From: Primorskyibacter flagellatus
Lineage (GTDB): Bacteria > Pseudomonadota > Alphaproteobacteria > Rhodobacterales > Rhodobacteraceae
Direction: 5' to 3'
NCBI RefSeq assembly: GCF_900176485.1
Contig: NZ_FWYD01000001.1
Coordinates: forward strand, 548,492-612,491
Length of the DNA: 64,000 nt
This document shows, one piece after another, positions 26,765 to 38,639 of this stretch. Below the pieces are notes generated by a model. That model searched no databases. It saw only the letters and a list, made by a program, of their open reading frames with translations, and was not told the DNA's origin. A program made the position numbers and the translations under genes. Each line of letters starts with the position of its first letter. Within the stretch, counting starts at the first letter, position 1.

Positions 26765-28876
26765 ATGGGAGTGATCCGCACGTTCTTGGCAGTTTGTCTC
26801 TGGGTCAGTCTGGCCCTGCCTTCGGCCGCCGACCCCCTGCCCCGCGACACAATCGCTGAAATGATCGTGCCGCCCATGTCACTTGGCGAACAGCTGAACG
26901 ACAAGGGCGTCTGGCAATTGCTGAACTCTGGCGGTGCGGATGCGGGCTATGTGTTCGAGACACAGCCCATGGCACCCCTGCCCGGCTTTTCCGGCGCACC
27001 GATCAACATGCTGGTGGTGCTGGACCTTGACGGGAGGTTTGTCGATGTGCGGCTGATCTCGCATAACGAACCGATCTTTGTCAGCGGTCTGGGCGAGGCC
27101 CCGTTCCACCAGTTCTTCGAGCAATATCGTGGCCATTCGATATCCGAGGCTCTGGTCGTCGGCACCCCCTATGGCGCGGGCGGCGGCGGTGGCCAGTTGG
27201 TCTATCTCGACGGCGTGACCAAGGCAACCGCGTCGGTTCGCATCGCCCATGAAAGCCTGCTGGCCGCCACGCTTCAGGTGGCGCGCGAAAAGATGCAAGG
27301 CATCAGTTCCGGCCCGCCCGCCTTTCCCGACCCCGACTATTCCGAGGATCTGAGCTGGAAGGATCTGTTTGACCAAGGGCTGATACAGAATTTTCACGTC
27401 ACGAATGCCGAAGTTGACGCGGCATTTGCAGACACGCTTTGGGAAGATGACGACCCCGAGGCGCAGGATGCCCCGAACGACGCCTATTTGGACCTGTGGA
27501 TTGCCGATCTGGGACCGCCCTCCATCGCCCGCGCCTTGCTGGCCCAGGACAGTTTTCGGGACTTGCAGGACTTCATGGCGATCTCGCCCGATGACGAACC
27601 CATCCTCCTGATCGAGACCGCGCGCCACGGGCTGGTCTCGGACGATTTCGTGCGCAACACCGCGCCGGACCGGATCGGTGCCGAACAGGGCGGTTTTCCG
27701 GTGGCGATGCGCGACGCCGATCTTTTGGTCAGCCTGTCGGATCAGGTTCCGGACGCGCTTCAGGACGGTGTCGCGATGATCTTGCGGACGGACCGAAGAC
27801 TTGGGTTCGATCCCACGCAGGACTGGGTGCTGAAGGTGCAGGCGGTGCGCGAACATGGTTTCTTTCAGCCCGAAATGGGATCGGTCTCACTGGACACGAC
27901 CCATGTCACCGACCCGCGCTTCTACGACCGCCCCGGTGCCGTCACGCGTCTGGCCCCCTGGCGCGAGGCGATCCACAACCGCCAATCCGACCTGATCCTT
28001 CTGTCCGTCTTTCTTGCCGTGCTTCTTGGCGTCCTGGCCTTCCGCCAAAGCGCGTTCGCAGCGCTGCGCCACTACACACCGATCCGGTTGAGCATTCTGG
28101 CGGTTGTGCTTGGCTTCATCGGCTGGTGGGGACAGGGGCAACTGTCCATCGTAACCCCGCTTGGCACATTGCGCAGCGTCATCGACGGTGGCAGTCTTGG
28201 GTTTCTCCTCTACGATCCGTTTTCGCTGGTGATCTGGGGCGCGGCCATACTGGGATTTTTCCTGTGGGGGCGCGGGCTGTTCTGCGGCTGGCTCTGTCCG
28301 TTCGGCGCGTTGCAGGAATTTGCGCATCACATCGGTCGCTTGTTGCGCCTGCCGCAATATGATGTGCCGGACTGGCTGGACCGCCCCCTCAAAGGCCTGA
28401 AATACCTTGTCCTTCTGGCGCTGATCGGCGTGACGCTGCTGCTGCCCTCAGCACTCGACAAGGCGGTCGAGGTCGAGCCGTTCAAGACCGCCATCACCAC
28501 ATTCTTTATCCGCGAATGGTACTATGCGGGCTATGCCTTGTTCTGGCTGTTCCTCGGCATGATCTTGTTCAAGGGCTTTTGCCGCTATGTCTGCCCATTG
28601 GGCGCGCTCATGGCCCTCGGCGGGGCGTTGCGCATGCGCCGCTGGATCCCGCGCCGCGTCGAATGCGGATCACCCTGTCAATTGTGCCGCGTCAAATGTG
28701 CCTACGGTGCCATCTCGAAACAAGGAGAGATCGCTTACTCCGAGTGTTTCCAATGCCTTGATTGCGTCACGATCCACGATGACCCCGCGCAATGTGTGCC
28801 CCTGATCCTCAAGGGGCGCTCAGCCACCCGCAAACCACGCGCGACAGGCCATCCCAACGAGGTGCCCGCCCAATGA
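26765..28876 (+). CDS. NosR/NirI-like membrane FMN-binding polyferredoxin
   Basis: A 703-residue membrane redox protein. After a signal peptide it has a periplasmic FMN-binding domain. The flavinylation site is DGVTKATAS, with T155 as the likely covalent FMN threonine. About five membrane segments follow, with two CxxxCP motifs (CGWLCPFGAL, CRYVCPLGAL). Two clustered Cys motifs at the C-terminus (CGSPCQLCRVKC, CFQCLDC) should bind 4Fe-4S clusters. NosR passes electrons to nitrous oxide reductase, but no nosZ is in the window. It overlaps apbE by 4 bp. Confidence 0.85.
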   Translation: MGVIRTFLAVCLWVSLALPSAADPLPRDTIAEMIVPPMSLGEQLNDKGVWQLLNSGGADAGYVFETQPMAPLPGFSGAPINMLVVLDLDGRFVDVRLISHNEPIFVSGLGEAPFHQFFEQYRGHSISEALVVGTPYGAGGGGGQLVYLDGVTKATASVRIAHESLLAATLQVAREKMQGISSGPPAFPDPDYSEDLSWKDLFDQGLIQNFHVTNAEVDAAFADTLWEDDDPEAQDAPNDAYLDLWIADLGPPSIARALLAQDSFRDLQDFMAISPDDEPILLIETARHGLVSDDFVRNTAPDRIGAEQGGFPVAMRDADLLVSLSDQVPDALQDGVAMILRTDRRLGFDPTQDWVLKVQAVREHGFFQPEMGSVSLDTTHVTDPRFYDRPGAVTRLAPWREAIHNRQSDLILLSVFLAVLLGVLAFRQSAFAALRHYTPIRLSILAVVLGFIGWWGQGQLSIVTPLGTLRSVIDGGSLGFLLYDPFSLVIWGAAILGFFLWGRGLFCGWLCPFGALQEFAHHIGRLLRLPQYDVPDWLDRPLKGLKYLVLLALIGVTLLLPSALDKAVEVEPFKTAITTFFIREWYYAGYALFWLFLGMILFKGFCRYVCPLGALMALGGALRMRRWIPRRVECGSPCQLCRVKCAYGAISKQGEIAYSECFQCLDCVTIHDDPAQCVPLILKGRSATRKPRATGHPNEVPAQ

Positions 28877-29742
28877 AACGCCGCCGATTCCTCACCCTCT
28901 CGGCGGCCTTCGCCTGTGCGCCCGGCCTTGCAAAAGCGTCAAGCTGGCAGGGCCGCGCCCTGGGGGCCGAGGTCTCGGTCACCTTGCACGGTCCATCGGC
29001 ATTGACAGGTCCCGCCCTGGCAGAGATCCCGGCCTCTCTTGAAAAGATCGAGGCGCTGTTCAGCCTCTACCGCCCCAGCTCGGCGCTGAGCCTCCTGAAC
29101 GCGCGCGGCTGGCTTGACATGCCCCCAGCGTTCCAACAATTGGTCGCGCAGTGCGACGACGCGCATCGCCTCTCGAACACGCTGTTCGATCCGACAATAC
29201 AGCCACTTTGGCAGGCCGACGCCCAGGGCCTCGATCTTGGTCCGGCCCGCGCGCTTGTCGGCTGGGATCGCGTGACAAAGACCGGCAACCGTCTGCGCCT
29301 CGCCCCCGGTCAGATGCTGACCTTCAACGGCATCGCCCAAGGCTTCGCCACCGATTTGATCCGCACAGGCCTTGCAAAACGGGGGGCCACCCAGGCCCTT
29401 ATCAATATCGGCGAATTTGCCGCGCTTGGTGGCCCTTGGCGTCTGGCAATCTCTGACCCCGCGCATGGGCCGGTCGCCACACGCGCCCTCCACGGGACGG
29501 CCATCGCCACATCCAGCCCCGGCGCCATGCTCTTGGCGACCGGCAGCCACATTCTGTCGCCGGACGGTCGCCCCGCCCTCTGGTCGACAATCAGCGTCGA
29601 GGATCACAGCGCAACACGGGCCGATGCGCTGTCGACCGCCGCCGTATTCATGACGCGCGACCAACTCGGCACTCTAAAACGCTCTGCAAAGCTGACCCGC
29701 ATCACCGCCTTGGACGATTCAGGCGACCTTCTCACATTGTGA
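28873..29742 (+). CDS. apbE: FAD:protein FMN transferase (ApbE/NosX-like)
   Basis: A 289-residue ApbE-family enzyme. It transfers FMN from FAD onto a threonine of target proteins in the periplasm. The N-terminus MKRRRFLTLSAAFACAPGLA is a Tat-like signal. GIAQGFATDLI and NIGEFAALGG are the conserved nucleotide-binding segments. The ATG lies within the stop overlap of the NosR-like gene (ATGA), whose FMN domain is the obvious substrate. The open frame extends upstream only through that gene. Confidence 0.9.
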   Translation: MKRRRFLTLSAAFACAPGLAKASSWQGRALGAEVSVTLHGPSALTGPALAEIPASLEKIEALFSLYRPSSALSLLNARGWLDMPPAFQQLVAQCDDAHRLSNTLFDPTIQPLWQADAQGLDLGPARALVGWDRVTKTGNRLRLAPGQMLTFNGIAQGFATDLIRTGLAKRGATQALINIGEFAALGGPWRLAISDPAHGPVATRALHGTAIATSSPGAMLLATGSHILSPDGRPALWSTISVEDHSATRADALSTAAVFMTRDQLGTLKRSAKLTRITALDDSGDLLTL

Positions 29743-29819
29743 CACACACACGACCGGCCCGAGCGGAAAGCCCGCCCCCAGCTTCTTCTTGGCAAAAATA
29801 CTCAAATTCCGATGCCCAC

Positions 29820-29850
29820 AAAAAAGACCCCCGGCCAGAAAACCGGGAGC
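29820..29850 (-). terminator. Rho-independent terminator of the molybdenum hydroxylase operon
   Basis: Read leftward, a GC stem formed by 29828-29834 and 29843-29849 (one mismatch) is followed by TCTTTTTT. It lies just after the last gene of the minus-strand operon and between two convergent units. Confidence 0.75.
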
Positions 29851-29874
29851 CCCTCTCCAATGCGATCTTGGCGC

Positions 29875-30663
29875 TCAGCCAGCGGCGGCAACCGCGCGTT
29901 TGGTCAGCACACCAATCAGATGCGCTCGGTATGCCGCGCTGCCATGCATGTCCGCGATCATGTCGTCAGCCGACGCCGCCAACCCGTCCAAGGCATCTGC
30001 GGAGAAATTCGACGACAACGCGGTTTCCGCCTCTGTCCAGCGGAACACACCGTCATTCGACGCGCCTGTCACCGCAACCCGAACACCGTCGGCATATTTG
30101 GCAACGAAGACACCCACCAGCGAAAACCGCGAGGCAGGCTGCTCGAATTTCTGGTAATACGCCTTCTCAGGCACCGGAAAGCGGACTTCGGTGATGATCT
30201 CGGCTTCTTCCAGCGCGGTGGTGAACATGCCCTGGAAATAGTCATCCGCGGCGATCTCACGGGTGTTCGTGACGATGGTCGCACCAGAGGCCAAAACCGC
30301 TGCCGGGTAGCAGGCTGACGGGTCGTTATTGGCCAGCGATCCACCAATCGTGCCACGGTTGCGCACCGCCGGATCGCCGATATTTCCTGCCAGGGCAGCC
30401 AGCGCCGGATAGGCCGAGCCCTCGCCCGCGATGGTCCCGTGCGTGGTGCCCCCACCGATGCACAAGGTGCCGCTCTCGTCGGTGCGGATGCCCTTGATTT
30501 CGTCAATACCGGTCAGGCTGACCAGCTTGGACGGGCTGGCAAGCCGCTGTTTCAGCGTCGGGATCAGCGTTTGACCGCCCCCCAGTGCCTGCGCGTCTTC
30601 TTCACCAAGTGCCGCGACCGCGTCGGCCACTGTCTTTGGTGTTACAACGTCGAAATTGTACAT
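29875..30663 (-). CDS. Molybdenum hydroxylase FAD subunit, CoxM-like
   Basis: A 262-residue FAD-binding subunit of the xanthine oxidase family. It takes electrons from the iron-sulfur subunit. FAD motifs are LGGGQTLIP (near residue 27) and [18 protein letters not shown] (near 104). AGGAAGAG precedes ATG 30663. It is last in a small-large-medium order, the layout of form II CO dehydrogenase-like enzymes. It lies 123 bp after the large-subunit stop. Confidence 0.9.
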   Translation of the reverse strand: MYNFDVVTPKTVADAVAALGEEDAQALGGGQTLIPTLKQRLASPSKLVSLTGIDEIKGIRTDESGTLCIGGGTTHGTIAGEGSAYPALAALAGNIGDPAVRNRGTIGGSLANNDPSACYPAAVLASGATIVTNTREIAADDYFQGMFTTALEEAEIITEVRFPVPEKAYYQKFEQPASRFSLVGVFVAKYADGVRVAVTGASNDGVFRWTEAETALSSNFSADALDGLAASADDMIADMHGSAAYRAHLIGVLTKRAVAAAG

Positions 30664-30786
30664 TGTCTCTTCCTCTCCCGAAACATGTCCCGGCGCGCCG
30701 GTCTCTTGCTTCTGTGATTCAAATATACCTCTGGAATGCCGCCGCAAGGCGACGGGGGCAGCGCCCCCGCTTTCCATCCTTTTGCG

Positions 30787-33150
<2,364 letters not shown>

Positions 33151-33237
33151 GTTCTTTATCCTCCCTGGGGATGGCCGGGTTAAACCCTGCCTGCAATGTA
33201 GCGCGGGTGGCGGGGCCGTGGCCCGCCGCCGCAATGA

Positions 33238-33723
33238 TCACTCGGCGGCGATAGCACCCACATCCTGTCCGGATGCGGCCATGATCGCCTTGACGATGTT
33301 GTGGTAGCCCGTGCAGCGGCAGATATTGCCTTTGAGATATTCGCGTATCTCGGCTTCGCTGGGCTTGGGGTTGTCCTTCAGCAGCGCGGTGGCCGACATC
33401 ACCATACCCGGCGTGCAGAAACCGCACTGAAGCCCGTGGTAATCCTGAAACGCCTGTTGCACAGCCGTAAGCGACCCGTCCTTGCCAGTGATGCCTTCGA
33501 TCGTGGTGACCTCGGCGCCCTCGGCCTCGGCTGCGAACATCGTGCAGGACTTGACCGCCTGCCCGTTGACATGCACCAGACATGCGCCGCACTGGCTGGT
33601 GTCGCAGCCCACATGCGTTCCCGTCAGTTCCAGCTTTCCGCGAATAAACTCAACCAGCAGCGTGCGGCCTTCGACCTCTCCGGAAACGGACTTGCCGTTC
33701 ACCGTCATCTCTACCTTCGCCAT
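33238..33723 (-). CDS. Molybdenum hydroxylase 2Fe-2S subunit, CoxS-like
   Basis: A 161-residue iron-sulfur subunit with two 2Fe-2S clusters. The N-terminal plant-type ferredoxin motif is [10 protein letters not shown] with a later Cys (KSCTMF). The C-terminal motif is QCGFCTPG with ICRCTGYH. It carries electrons from molybdenum to FAD. ATG 33723 is chosen; the open frame adds only a TTG. AGGA is nearby. It is 87 bp before the large-subunit gene. Confidence 0.93.
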   Translation of the reverse strand: MAKVEMTVNGKSVSGEVEGRTLLVEFIRGKLELTGTHVGCDTSQCGACLVHVNGQAVKSCTMFAAEAEGAEVTTIEGITGKDGSLTAVQQAFQDYHGLQCGFCTPGMVMSATALLKDNPKPSEAEIREYLKGNICRCTGYHNIVKAIMAASGQDVGAIAAE

Positions 33724-33768
33724 CAAATTCCTCCCGTCATATTGTTCAATTCAGATGCGTGGCACGGA

Positions 33769-34299
33769 TCAGGAAACGAACCGTTTGAACCACCCTTTCT
33801 TTTCTCCGGCCGCAGCAGATTCGCCGCCGTCCTCTGCACCATCTTCGCCAGCCTTGTCCGCCCCTTCAACAACTTCCTGAAAACGGGTGAAAAACTGATC
33901 GGCCATCTTCTTGGCAAACCCGTCGATGATCCGGCTGCCCAACTGTGCCAACTTGCCGCCGACCTTCGCCTCGACATCATAGCTGAGCGTGGTGCCCACA
34001 TCCGATGGCGTCAGTGTCACATCGGCCCCGCCCTTGGCAAAGCCAGCAGCACCGCCCTTGCCTTCGCCGCTCAGCGTCAGGCTGGTGGGCTCATTCATCT
34101 CTGACATCGTGACCTGGCCCTTGAACGTCGCCTTGACCGGGCCGACCTTCTGAACCACGACCGCCTCGAACCCCTCTTCCGGACTGCCGGTCATTTCCTG
34201 ACAGCCGGGAACGCATTCCTTGAGCACTTCGGCATCCAGCAATGCGGCCCAGACAACCTCTGGCGGGGCGGCAATATCTCGTGAATCGCTGAGTTTCAT
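33769..34299 (-). CDS. CoxG-like SRPBCC protein
   Basis: A 176-residue START/SRPBCC-fold protein of the CoxG family. Known members assist anchoring or maturation of CO dehydrogenase-type enzymes at the membrane. The N-terminus MKLSDSRDIAAPPEVVWAAL and the core VGPVKATFKGQV are typical. The C-terminal 30 residues are acidic with a basic end (KKGWFKRFVS). It is the first of the four cox-like genes and 45 bp before coxS. Confidence 0.85.
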   Translation of the reverse strand: MKLSDSRDIAAPPEVVWAALLDAEVLKECVPGCQEMTGSPEEGFEAVVVQKVGPVKATFKGQVTMSEMNEPTSLTLSGEGKGGAAGFAKGGADVTLTPSDVGTTLSYDVEAKVGGKLAQLGSRIIDGFAKKMADQFFTRFQEVVEGADKAGEDGAEDGGESAAAGEKKGWFKRFVS

Positions 34300-34374
34300 A
34301 ATCAGGGTTTCCTCTTGCTGCGCCCAGCCTAGGCCAAGGACCGAAGCGGGGCATATTAGACCATTGGCGTAGAG

Positions 34375-35349
34375 CTATCTTTCAGGTGGCTGAAAGCTAA
34401 GCCCGTAGGAGGCGTAGATGTCCGCGATCCGGCCGTCTTCCAGCGCATAGCGGATGGCATCATCGGCGGCGTAGCCAAGTGGGCGATAGGCGAAATGCAG
34501 GCCAACTCCAAGCGTCCAGCGCGACACGGCGAAGCCCGGCAGCGGGGGTTGGTGAATGGCAATCGCATCCGTGCGCTCGAATTCCAGTTGCCCCAGCGGC
34601 CCCATTGCCGCCATGACCTCGCCCTCGGCCAATGCCTGCATCGCGGCGGCCATGGTCGGATACCGCCGCACGCCCTGCGCCAGTTGCCCGCCCGCAAAGC
34701 CGGACAGGTAGAAATCCGCGATCGAGTCATTTTCAACCGCGACCGTGTCGAACCGAAAATAGGCGGGCAGCGGACCACCATCGGGGTATTTCGCCTTGTC
34801 ATAGGCGATGGCGATGCTTTCGCCCGCATATTGCCCGATAAACGTCACCTGCTCTACCCGGCACTTGAACGCGCTGTCATATGGCACGCGCATCATCACG
34901 TTGGAAATCCGGCCACTGACAATGCCGCCCTTCCAGATGTTGTTGCGCAGATCGGCCTGAAGGTTCTCGCCCGCCGCGACAAAGTTGAAGCGCGCCTCGA
35001 TGCCCAGATCATCCGCAATCAGACGGGCGATCTCCACATCAACGCCGCGCGGCTTGCCGCCCTCTTCCCAGCTATAGGGCGGGTTGTCCTCATAGACGGC
35101 GAACAGCATATGCCCCTGCTCTATCAGCTGGTCCATATCGCGGCCCACAATGTCCCGAGAGGTGTTTTGCGGTTTCGGCTGCGGGATGTAATCCGCACAG
35201 GGATCAGCGGCACTGGCCGCACCCGCGGCCAGACAAAGCGCCGCAAGTGTCACGAGCGTCTTCGCCCCCGATCTTGCCTTTGCAACCAAGCCGTCACGCA
35301 ATTTGGAAATCCCCCATCCGATGCAACCATGCCACGCGGCATGATCCAA
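34375..35349 (-). CDS. Quinoprotein dehydrogenase-associated periplasmic binding protein (MoxJ/XoxJ-like)
   Basis: A 324-residue periplasmic protein of the family that accompanies PQQ methanol/ethanol dehydrogenases (MxaJ/XoxJ type). The mature start DPCADYIPQPKPQN and the segment HMLFAVYEDNPPYSWEEGG are characteristic of its SBP fold. The signal region (LVTLAALCLAAGAASAA) sits after an unusually long 30-residue tail from ATG 35349, so an internal start such as TTG near 35289 is possible. It likely aids activation or cofactor loading of the dehydrogenase. It lies 56 bp from the cytochrome gene. Confidence 0.85.
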   Translation of the reverse strand: MDHAAWHGCIGWGISKLRDGLVAKARSGAKTLVTLAALCLAAGAASAADPCADYIPQPKPQNTSRDIVGRDMDQLIEQGHMLFAVYEDNPPYSWEEGGKPRGVDVEIARLIADDLGIEARFNFVAAGENLQADLRNNIWKGGIVSGRISNVMMRVPYDSAFKCRVEQVTFIGQYAGESIAIAYDKAKYPDGGPLPAYFRFDTVAVENDSIADFYLSGFAGGQLAQGVRRYPTMAAAMQALAEGEVMAAMGPLGQLEFERTDAIAIHQPPLPGFAVSRWTLGVGLHFAYRPLGYAADDAIRYALEDGRIADIYASYGLSFQPPER

Positions 35350-35405
35350 TGCAAAGGCAATGCGGGCGCCGCAAACCGTCGGGCGCCCGGCTGGCTTTCA
35401 GCACG

Positions 35406-36104
35406 TCAATGCGCGGCCGAAAGACCGATCGTCAATGTCTCCGCCGCCTTGGTATAGGAGGCTTCGGTGCCGTCGATTTGCTTTGCCGCACGAAACGCCA
35501 CGCTGTCAGCGACGGGCGCGCCGGACATGGTTTCGATCCCCGAGGCGATTTCCTGCAATTGCGCGATCGCCGTATCCGGATCGGCATCCGACGGATCGCT
35601 TGCCCAGCCGGTCAATTGGTCCCGGATCGCCTTGAGATCGTCCGAAGCCGCATCCATGGCGGCATCGTCGGGCCGCGTTTCGATATAGGTGCGGATCGCC
35701 CATGCGGCTTCCTGCCCCAGCAATTCGCCAAAGGCCGGCATCTTCGTGGTACCGTTCTGCGTATAGCCTTCGCGGAACCGCTCGACATACCACTCGTCGC
35801 CATATTCCTCGGCCTCAAGAAAGCGCAGATCCGGTGCCAGCCCGCCCGAGATCACCTCCAGCCCGTGACACCGCGCGCAGTTCTGGTTGTACCCGGAGGA
35901 TCCGATCTCGATTGCCTTGGTCCAGACCTCTTCGCCTGCGGCCTCGGCGCGATAGGGGTTTTCGGTCAGCCAGTCCCCCTCAACCGTCGGCAGGCCGGTC
36001 GTGTCGACCGCCTGAGGGGCCACATCGCCATGCGCAAGCGCGTGACCGCCAAGGCCAAGCGCTGCCAGCGCGGCAAGAATGGGTGTCGTTTTGAAATATG
36101 TCAT
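35406..36104 (-). CDS. Periplasmic c-type cytochrome, partner of the PQQ alcohol dehydrogenase
   Basis: A 232-residue periplasmic cytochrome c. The signal peptide ends near ALA (residue 24). The single haem site is C76-A-R-C79-H80, with a probable axial Met near residue 116 in TTKMPAFGELL. The fold resembles the cytochrome c550 (PedF/ExaB) electron acceptors of quinoprotein dehydrogenases. A helical C-terminal extension of about 90 residues is unusual for such small cytochromes. GAGGAGAG precedes the ATG. It begins the minus-strand unit that continues into the cox-like genes. Confidence 0.82.
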   Translation of the reverse strand: MTYFKTTPILAALAALGLGGHALAHGDVAPQAVDTTGLPTVEGDWLTENPYRAEAAGEEVWTKAIEIGSSGYNQNCARCHGLEVISGGLAPDLRFLEAEEYGDEWYVERFREGYTQNGTTKMPAFGELLGQEAAWAIRTYIETRPDDAAMDAASDDLKAIRDQLTGWASDPSDADPDTAIAQLQEIASGIETMSGAPVADSVAFRAAKQIDGTEASYTKAAETLTIGLSAAH

Positions 36105-36294
36105 TCGATCTCTCCTCCCCCGCGATTGCGGGCCTGTTCGCGTCTGTCCTCCCCGTTTCTAAGCGCAGGTTCCGACGCGGCGATATTGGACTTTCGTCGC
36201 CGAACCGCCCGAAATCAGACCAAGGTCGCATGGCGCTGTGCCGCTGCAACCACCTACCGTCAGATCACGACACACCAGGAGGAGGATCTGTGAC
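36105..36294. promoter_or_regulatory. Divergent promoter region of the PQQ-associated operons
   Basis: The 190-bp spacer lies between the leftward cytochrome gene and the rightward ABC binding-protein gene. It must hold promoters for both arms of the cluster. I see no strong consensus boxes, which suits activator-dependent promoters. AGGAGGAGG precedes the rightward start. Confidence 0.5.
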
Positions 36295-37455
36295 ATGCGT
36301 CTTCGCGCAGCCATCGCGGCATTGATGCTGTCCGCCTTGCCCGCTTGGGCAGAGCTGACGATTCCCGTGCATTACCTGCGCCAGATCGTACCGCAGCCAC
36401 CTACCCTGTCCAATCTCGACCCACGCCCGGAACGCTTGGGCATTGATGGGGCATCGCTTGCCTTGGCGGACAATCAGACCACTGGGCAGTTTCTGGGCCA
36501 GACCTATAGGCTGGAAATCACAGAAGTGCCGGAAGGCGGTGATTTCGCCGATGCCATGCGCGCGGCACTTGCCGCCACCCCCTTTGTGATCCTCGACGCG
36601 CCCGCCGACACGTTGCTGAGCGTCGCTGACCTGCCGGAAGCCAGCGAGGCACTGCTTTTCAACGCCTCGGCACCTGACCGCAAATTGCGCAGTCAGGAGT
36701 GCCGCCCCAACCTGTTTCATACCGGCCCGTCGCTTGACATGCGCACCGATGCGCTGATGCAGTTTCTGCTGTCGCGGCGCTGGACCGGGTTGGCGCTGAT
36801 CCACGGCACACATGCCGAGGATCTGGCCTTTGCCGATGCGCTGACCGGTTCTGCCAGCAAATTCGGCCTGAAGATCGGTGCCACGAAAGAATGGGCCTTT
36901 GACGCCGACATGCGCCGCAACGCCACACAGGAAATGCCGCTGTTCACCCAGGACCTTGGCCGCCACGATGTCCTGCTGCTTGCCGACGAGATCGGCGATT
37001 TCGCCCGCTACATCCCCTACAACACTTGGGAGCCGCGCCCGGTTGCAGGTTCTGAAGGGCTGCGTCCCGTCGCGTGGGACCGGGTCGTGGAACAATGGGG
37101 CGCTGCGCAGTTGCAATCGCGCTTCGAGGATCTGGCCAACCGCCCGATGCGCCCGCTCGACTATGCTGCATGGGCGGCGTTTCGCGCGATAGGCGAGGCC
37201 GTGAGCCGCACCGGCACCGATGATCCCGCAGCCTTGCGCGCCTATATGCTGTCGGATGCTTTTGAACTGGCCGGGTTCAAGGGGCGCCCGCTGACCTTCC
37301 GCACCTGGAACGGGCAGTTGCGGCAGCCCATTCCGCTGGTCCATGCCCATGCACAGGCTGCCCTCGCCCCGCTGGACGGTTTCCTGCACCCGCGTACTGA
37401 ACTTGACACGCTGGGCCTTGATGCCCCCGAAAGCGGCTGCACGCGCTTTCAGTAA
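36295..37455 (+). CDS. PQQ-associated ABC transporter substrate-binding protein
   Basis: A 386-residue periplasmic protein of the branched-chain amino acid binding fold. It has a signal peptide ending near AWA-E and the segment PLTFRTWNGQLRQPIPLVHA. The family is found with PQQ-dependent alcohol dehydrogenase clusters next to an export-type ABC pair. Ligand and direction of transport are unknown. AGGAGGAGG precedes the ATG. The beta-propeller gene starts 59 bp later. Confidence 0.82.
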   Translation: MRLRAAIAALMLSALPAWAELTIPVHYLRQIVPQPPTLSNLDPRPERLGIDGASLALADNQTTGQFLGQTYRLEITEVPEGGDFADAMRAALAATPFVILDAPADTLLSVADLPEASEALLFNASAPDRKLRSQECRPNLFHTGPSLDMRTDALMQFLLSRRWTGLALIHGTHAEDLAFADALTGSASKFGLKIGATKEWAFDADMRRNATQEMPLFTQDLGRHDVLLLADEIGDFARYIPYNTWEPRPVAGSEGLRPVAWDRVVEQWGAAQLQSRFEDLANRPMRPLDYAAWAAFRAIGEAVSRTGTDDPAALRAYMLSDAFELAGFKGRPLTFRTWNGQLRQPIPLVHAHAQAALAPLDGFLHPRTELDTLGLDAPESGCTRFQ

Positions 37456-37514
37456 TCGCAGCGCCGCGCTTTGATGCGGCGTTCCAATTCACCTGATACA
37501 CGAAAGCCAATCTG

Positions 37515-38477
37515 ATGATCCGTACCACCCTTGCCCTACTGGTCCTGTCCGCCCCCGCCGCCTTCGCGGACGAGATGTGGATCACCAATGAACGCGACGA
37601 CACGATCAGCGTCATCGACACGCAAACGCTGGAAGTGACCCGCACCATTCCCACGGGCGCACGGCCCCGCGGGATCATCTTCAGCCATGATCACAAGGTC
37701 GTCTATATCTGCGCCAGCGACAGCGACACGGTACAGGTCATGGACCCCGACACCGGCGAAGTTTTGCACGAGCTTCCGTCCGGCGAAGATCCCGAACAGT
37801 TTGCGCTGCACCCAGACAACCGACATCTTTACATTGCCAACGAAGATGATGCGATCTCGACCGTTGTGGATGTGGAAACCCGAACCGTCGTGGCCCAGAT
37901 CAGCGTCGGGATCGAGCCCGAGGGCATGGCCGTCTCACCCGACGGCAAGATCGCCATTACCACCTCGGAAACCACCAACATGGCGCATTGGATCGACACG
38001 GAAACCCAGAAGATCTTTGCCAACACTCTGGTCGATTCGCGCCCTCGCCATGCCGAGTTTACATCCGACGGGGCAGAGCTTTGGGTGAGTTCCGAAATCG
38101 GTGGGACAGTGACAGTGTTCGACGGTGCCACCCAGACGGAAAAGGCGAAGATCACCTTCGATCTGCCCAACATCCACCCGGACCGCATCCAGCCCGTCGG
38201 GTTCGAATTCACCCCCGATGACGCCATCGCCTTTGTGGCGCTCGGTCCGGCAAATCATGTCGCAGTGGTCAATATGGCCAGCTATGAGGTCGAAGAGTAT
38301 ATCCTTGTCGGCCGCCGTGTCTGGCATATGGCGTTCAACCGCGATCATTCGCAGCTGTTCACCACCAACGGCATCTCTGGCGACGTCACCGTGATCGATG
38401 TTGCCAGCCGCAAGCCGGTAAAATCCATCAAGGTCGGTCGCTTTCCTTGGGGGGCCGCATTCCGCCCGACGAACTGA
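37515..38477 (+). CDS. PQQ-associated YVTN beta-propeller protein
   Basis: A 320-residue periplasmic protein with a signal peptide (cleavage near AFA-D) and seven repeated blades. Each blade carries VIDTQTLEVTRTIPTGARPR-like signatures of YVTN repeats. It belongs to the beta-propeller family associated with PQQ-dependent catabolism. It might act as a scaffold or chaperone for the dehydrogenase. No PQQ-binding motifs of an enzyme are seen. Confidence 0.85.
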   Translation: MIRTTLALLVLSAPAAFADEMWITNERDDTISVIDTQTLEVTRTIPTGARPRGIIFSHDHKVVYICASDSDTVQVMDPDTGEVLHELPSGEDPEQFALHPDNRHLYIANEDDAISTVVDVETRTVVAQISVGIEPEGMAVSPDGKIAITTSETTNMAHWIDTETQKIFANTLVDSRPRHAEFTSDGAELWVSSEIGGTVTVFDGATQTEKAKITFDLPNIHPDRIQPVGFEFTPDDAIAFVALGPANHVAVVNMASYEVEEYILVGRRVWHMAFNRDHSQLFTTNGISGDVTVIDVASRKPVKSIKVGRFPWGAAFRPTN

Positions 38478-38639
38478 GCACCGCCAGTTTTTAATCAATA
38501 AGAATGACAACACGGTGCCTGCGCATGAAGAAGACTCAGGTGCCAAGACAGAAGTCGGGTTTGTCGCGTTCACACTTGCGCGCTATGACTTGAAGGCAAG
38601 GGGCATCGCCCGAACCTATTGAACCACTGTGGACACAGC

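Noticed and set aside
26765..29742. Nitrous oxide reduction (nos) cluster
   Set aside because: Only NosR-like and ApbE genes are present; nosZ, nosD, nosF, nosY and nosL are not seen.
36265..37389. 374-residue minus-strand frame
   Set aside because: It mirrors the PQQ-associated binding protein gene, which has a signal peptide and ribosome site.
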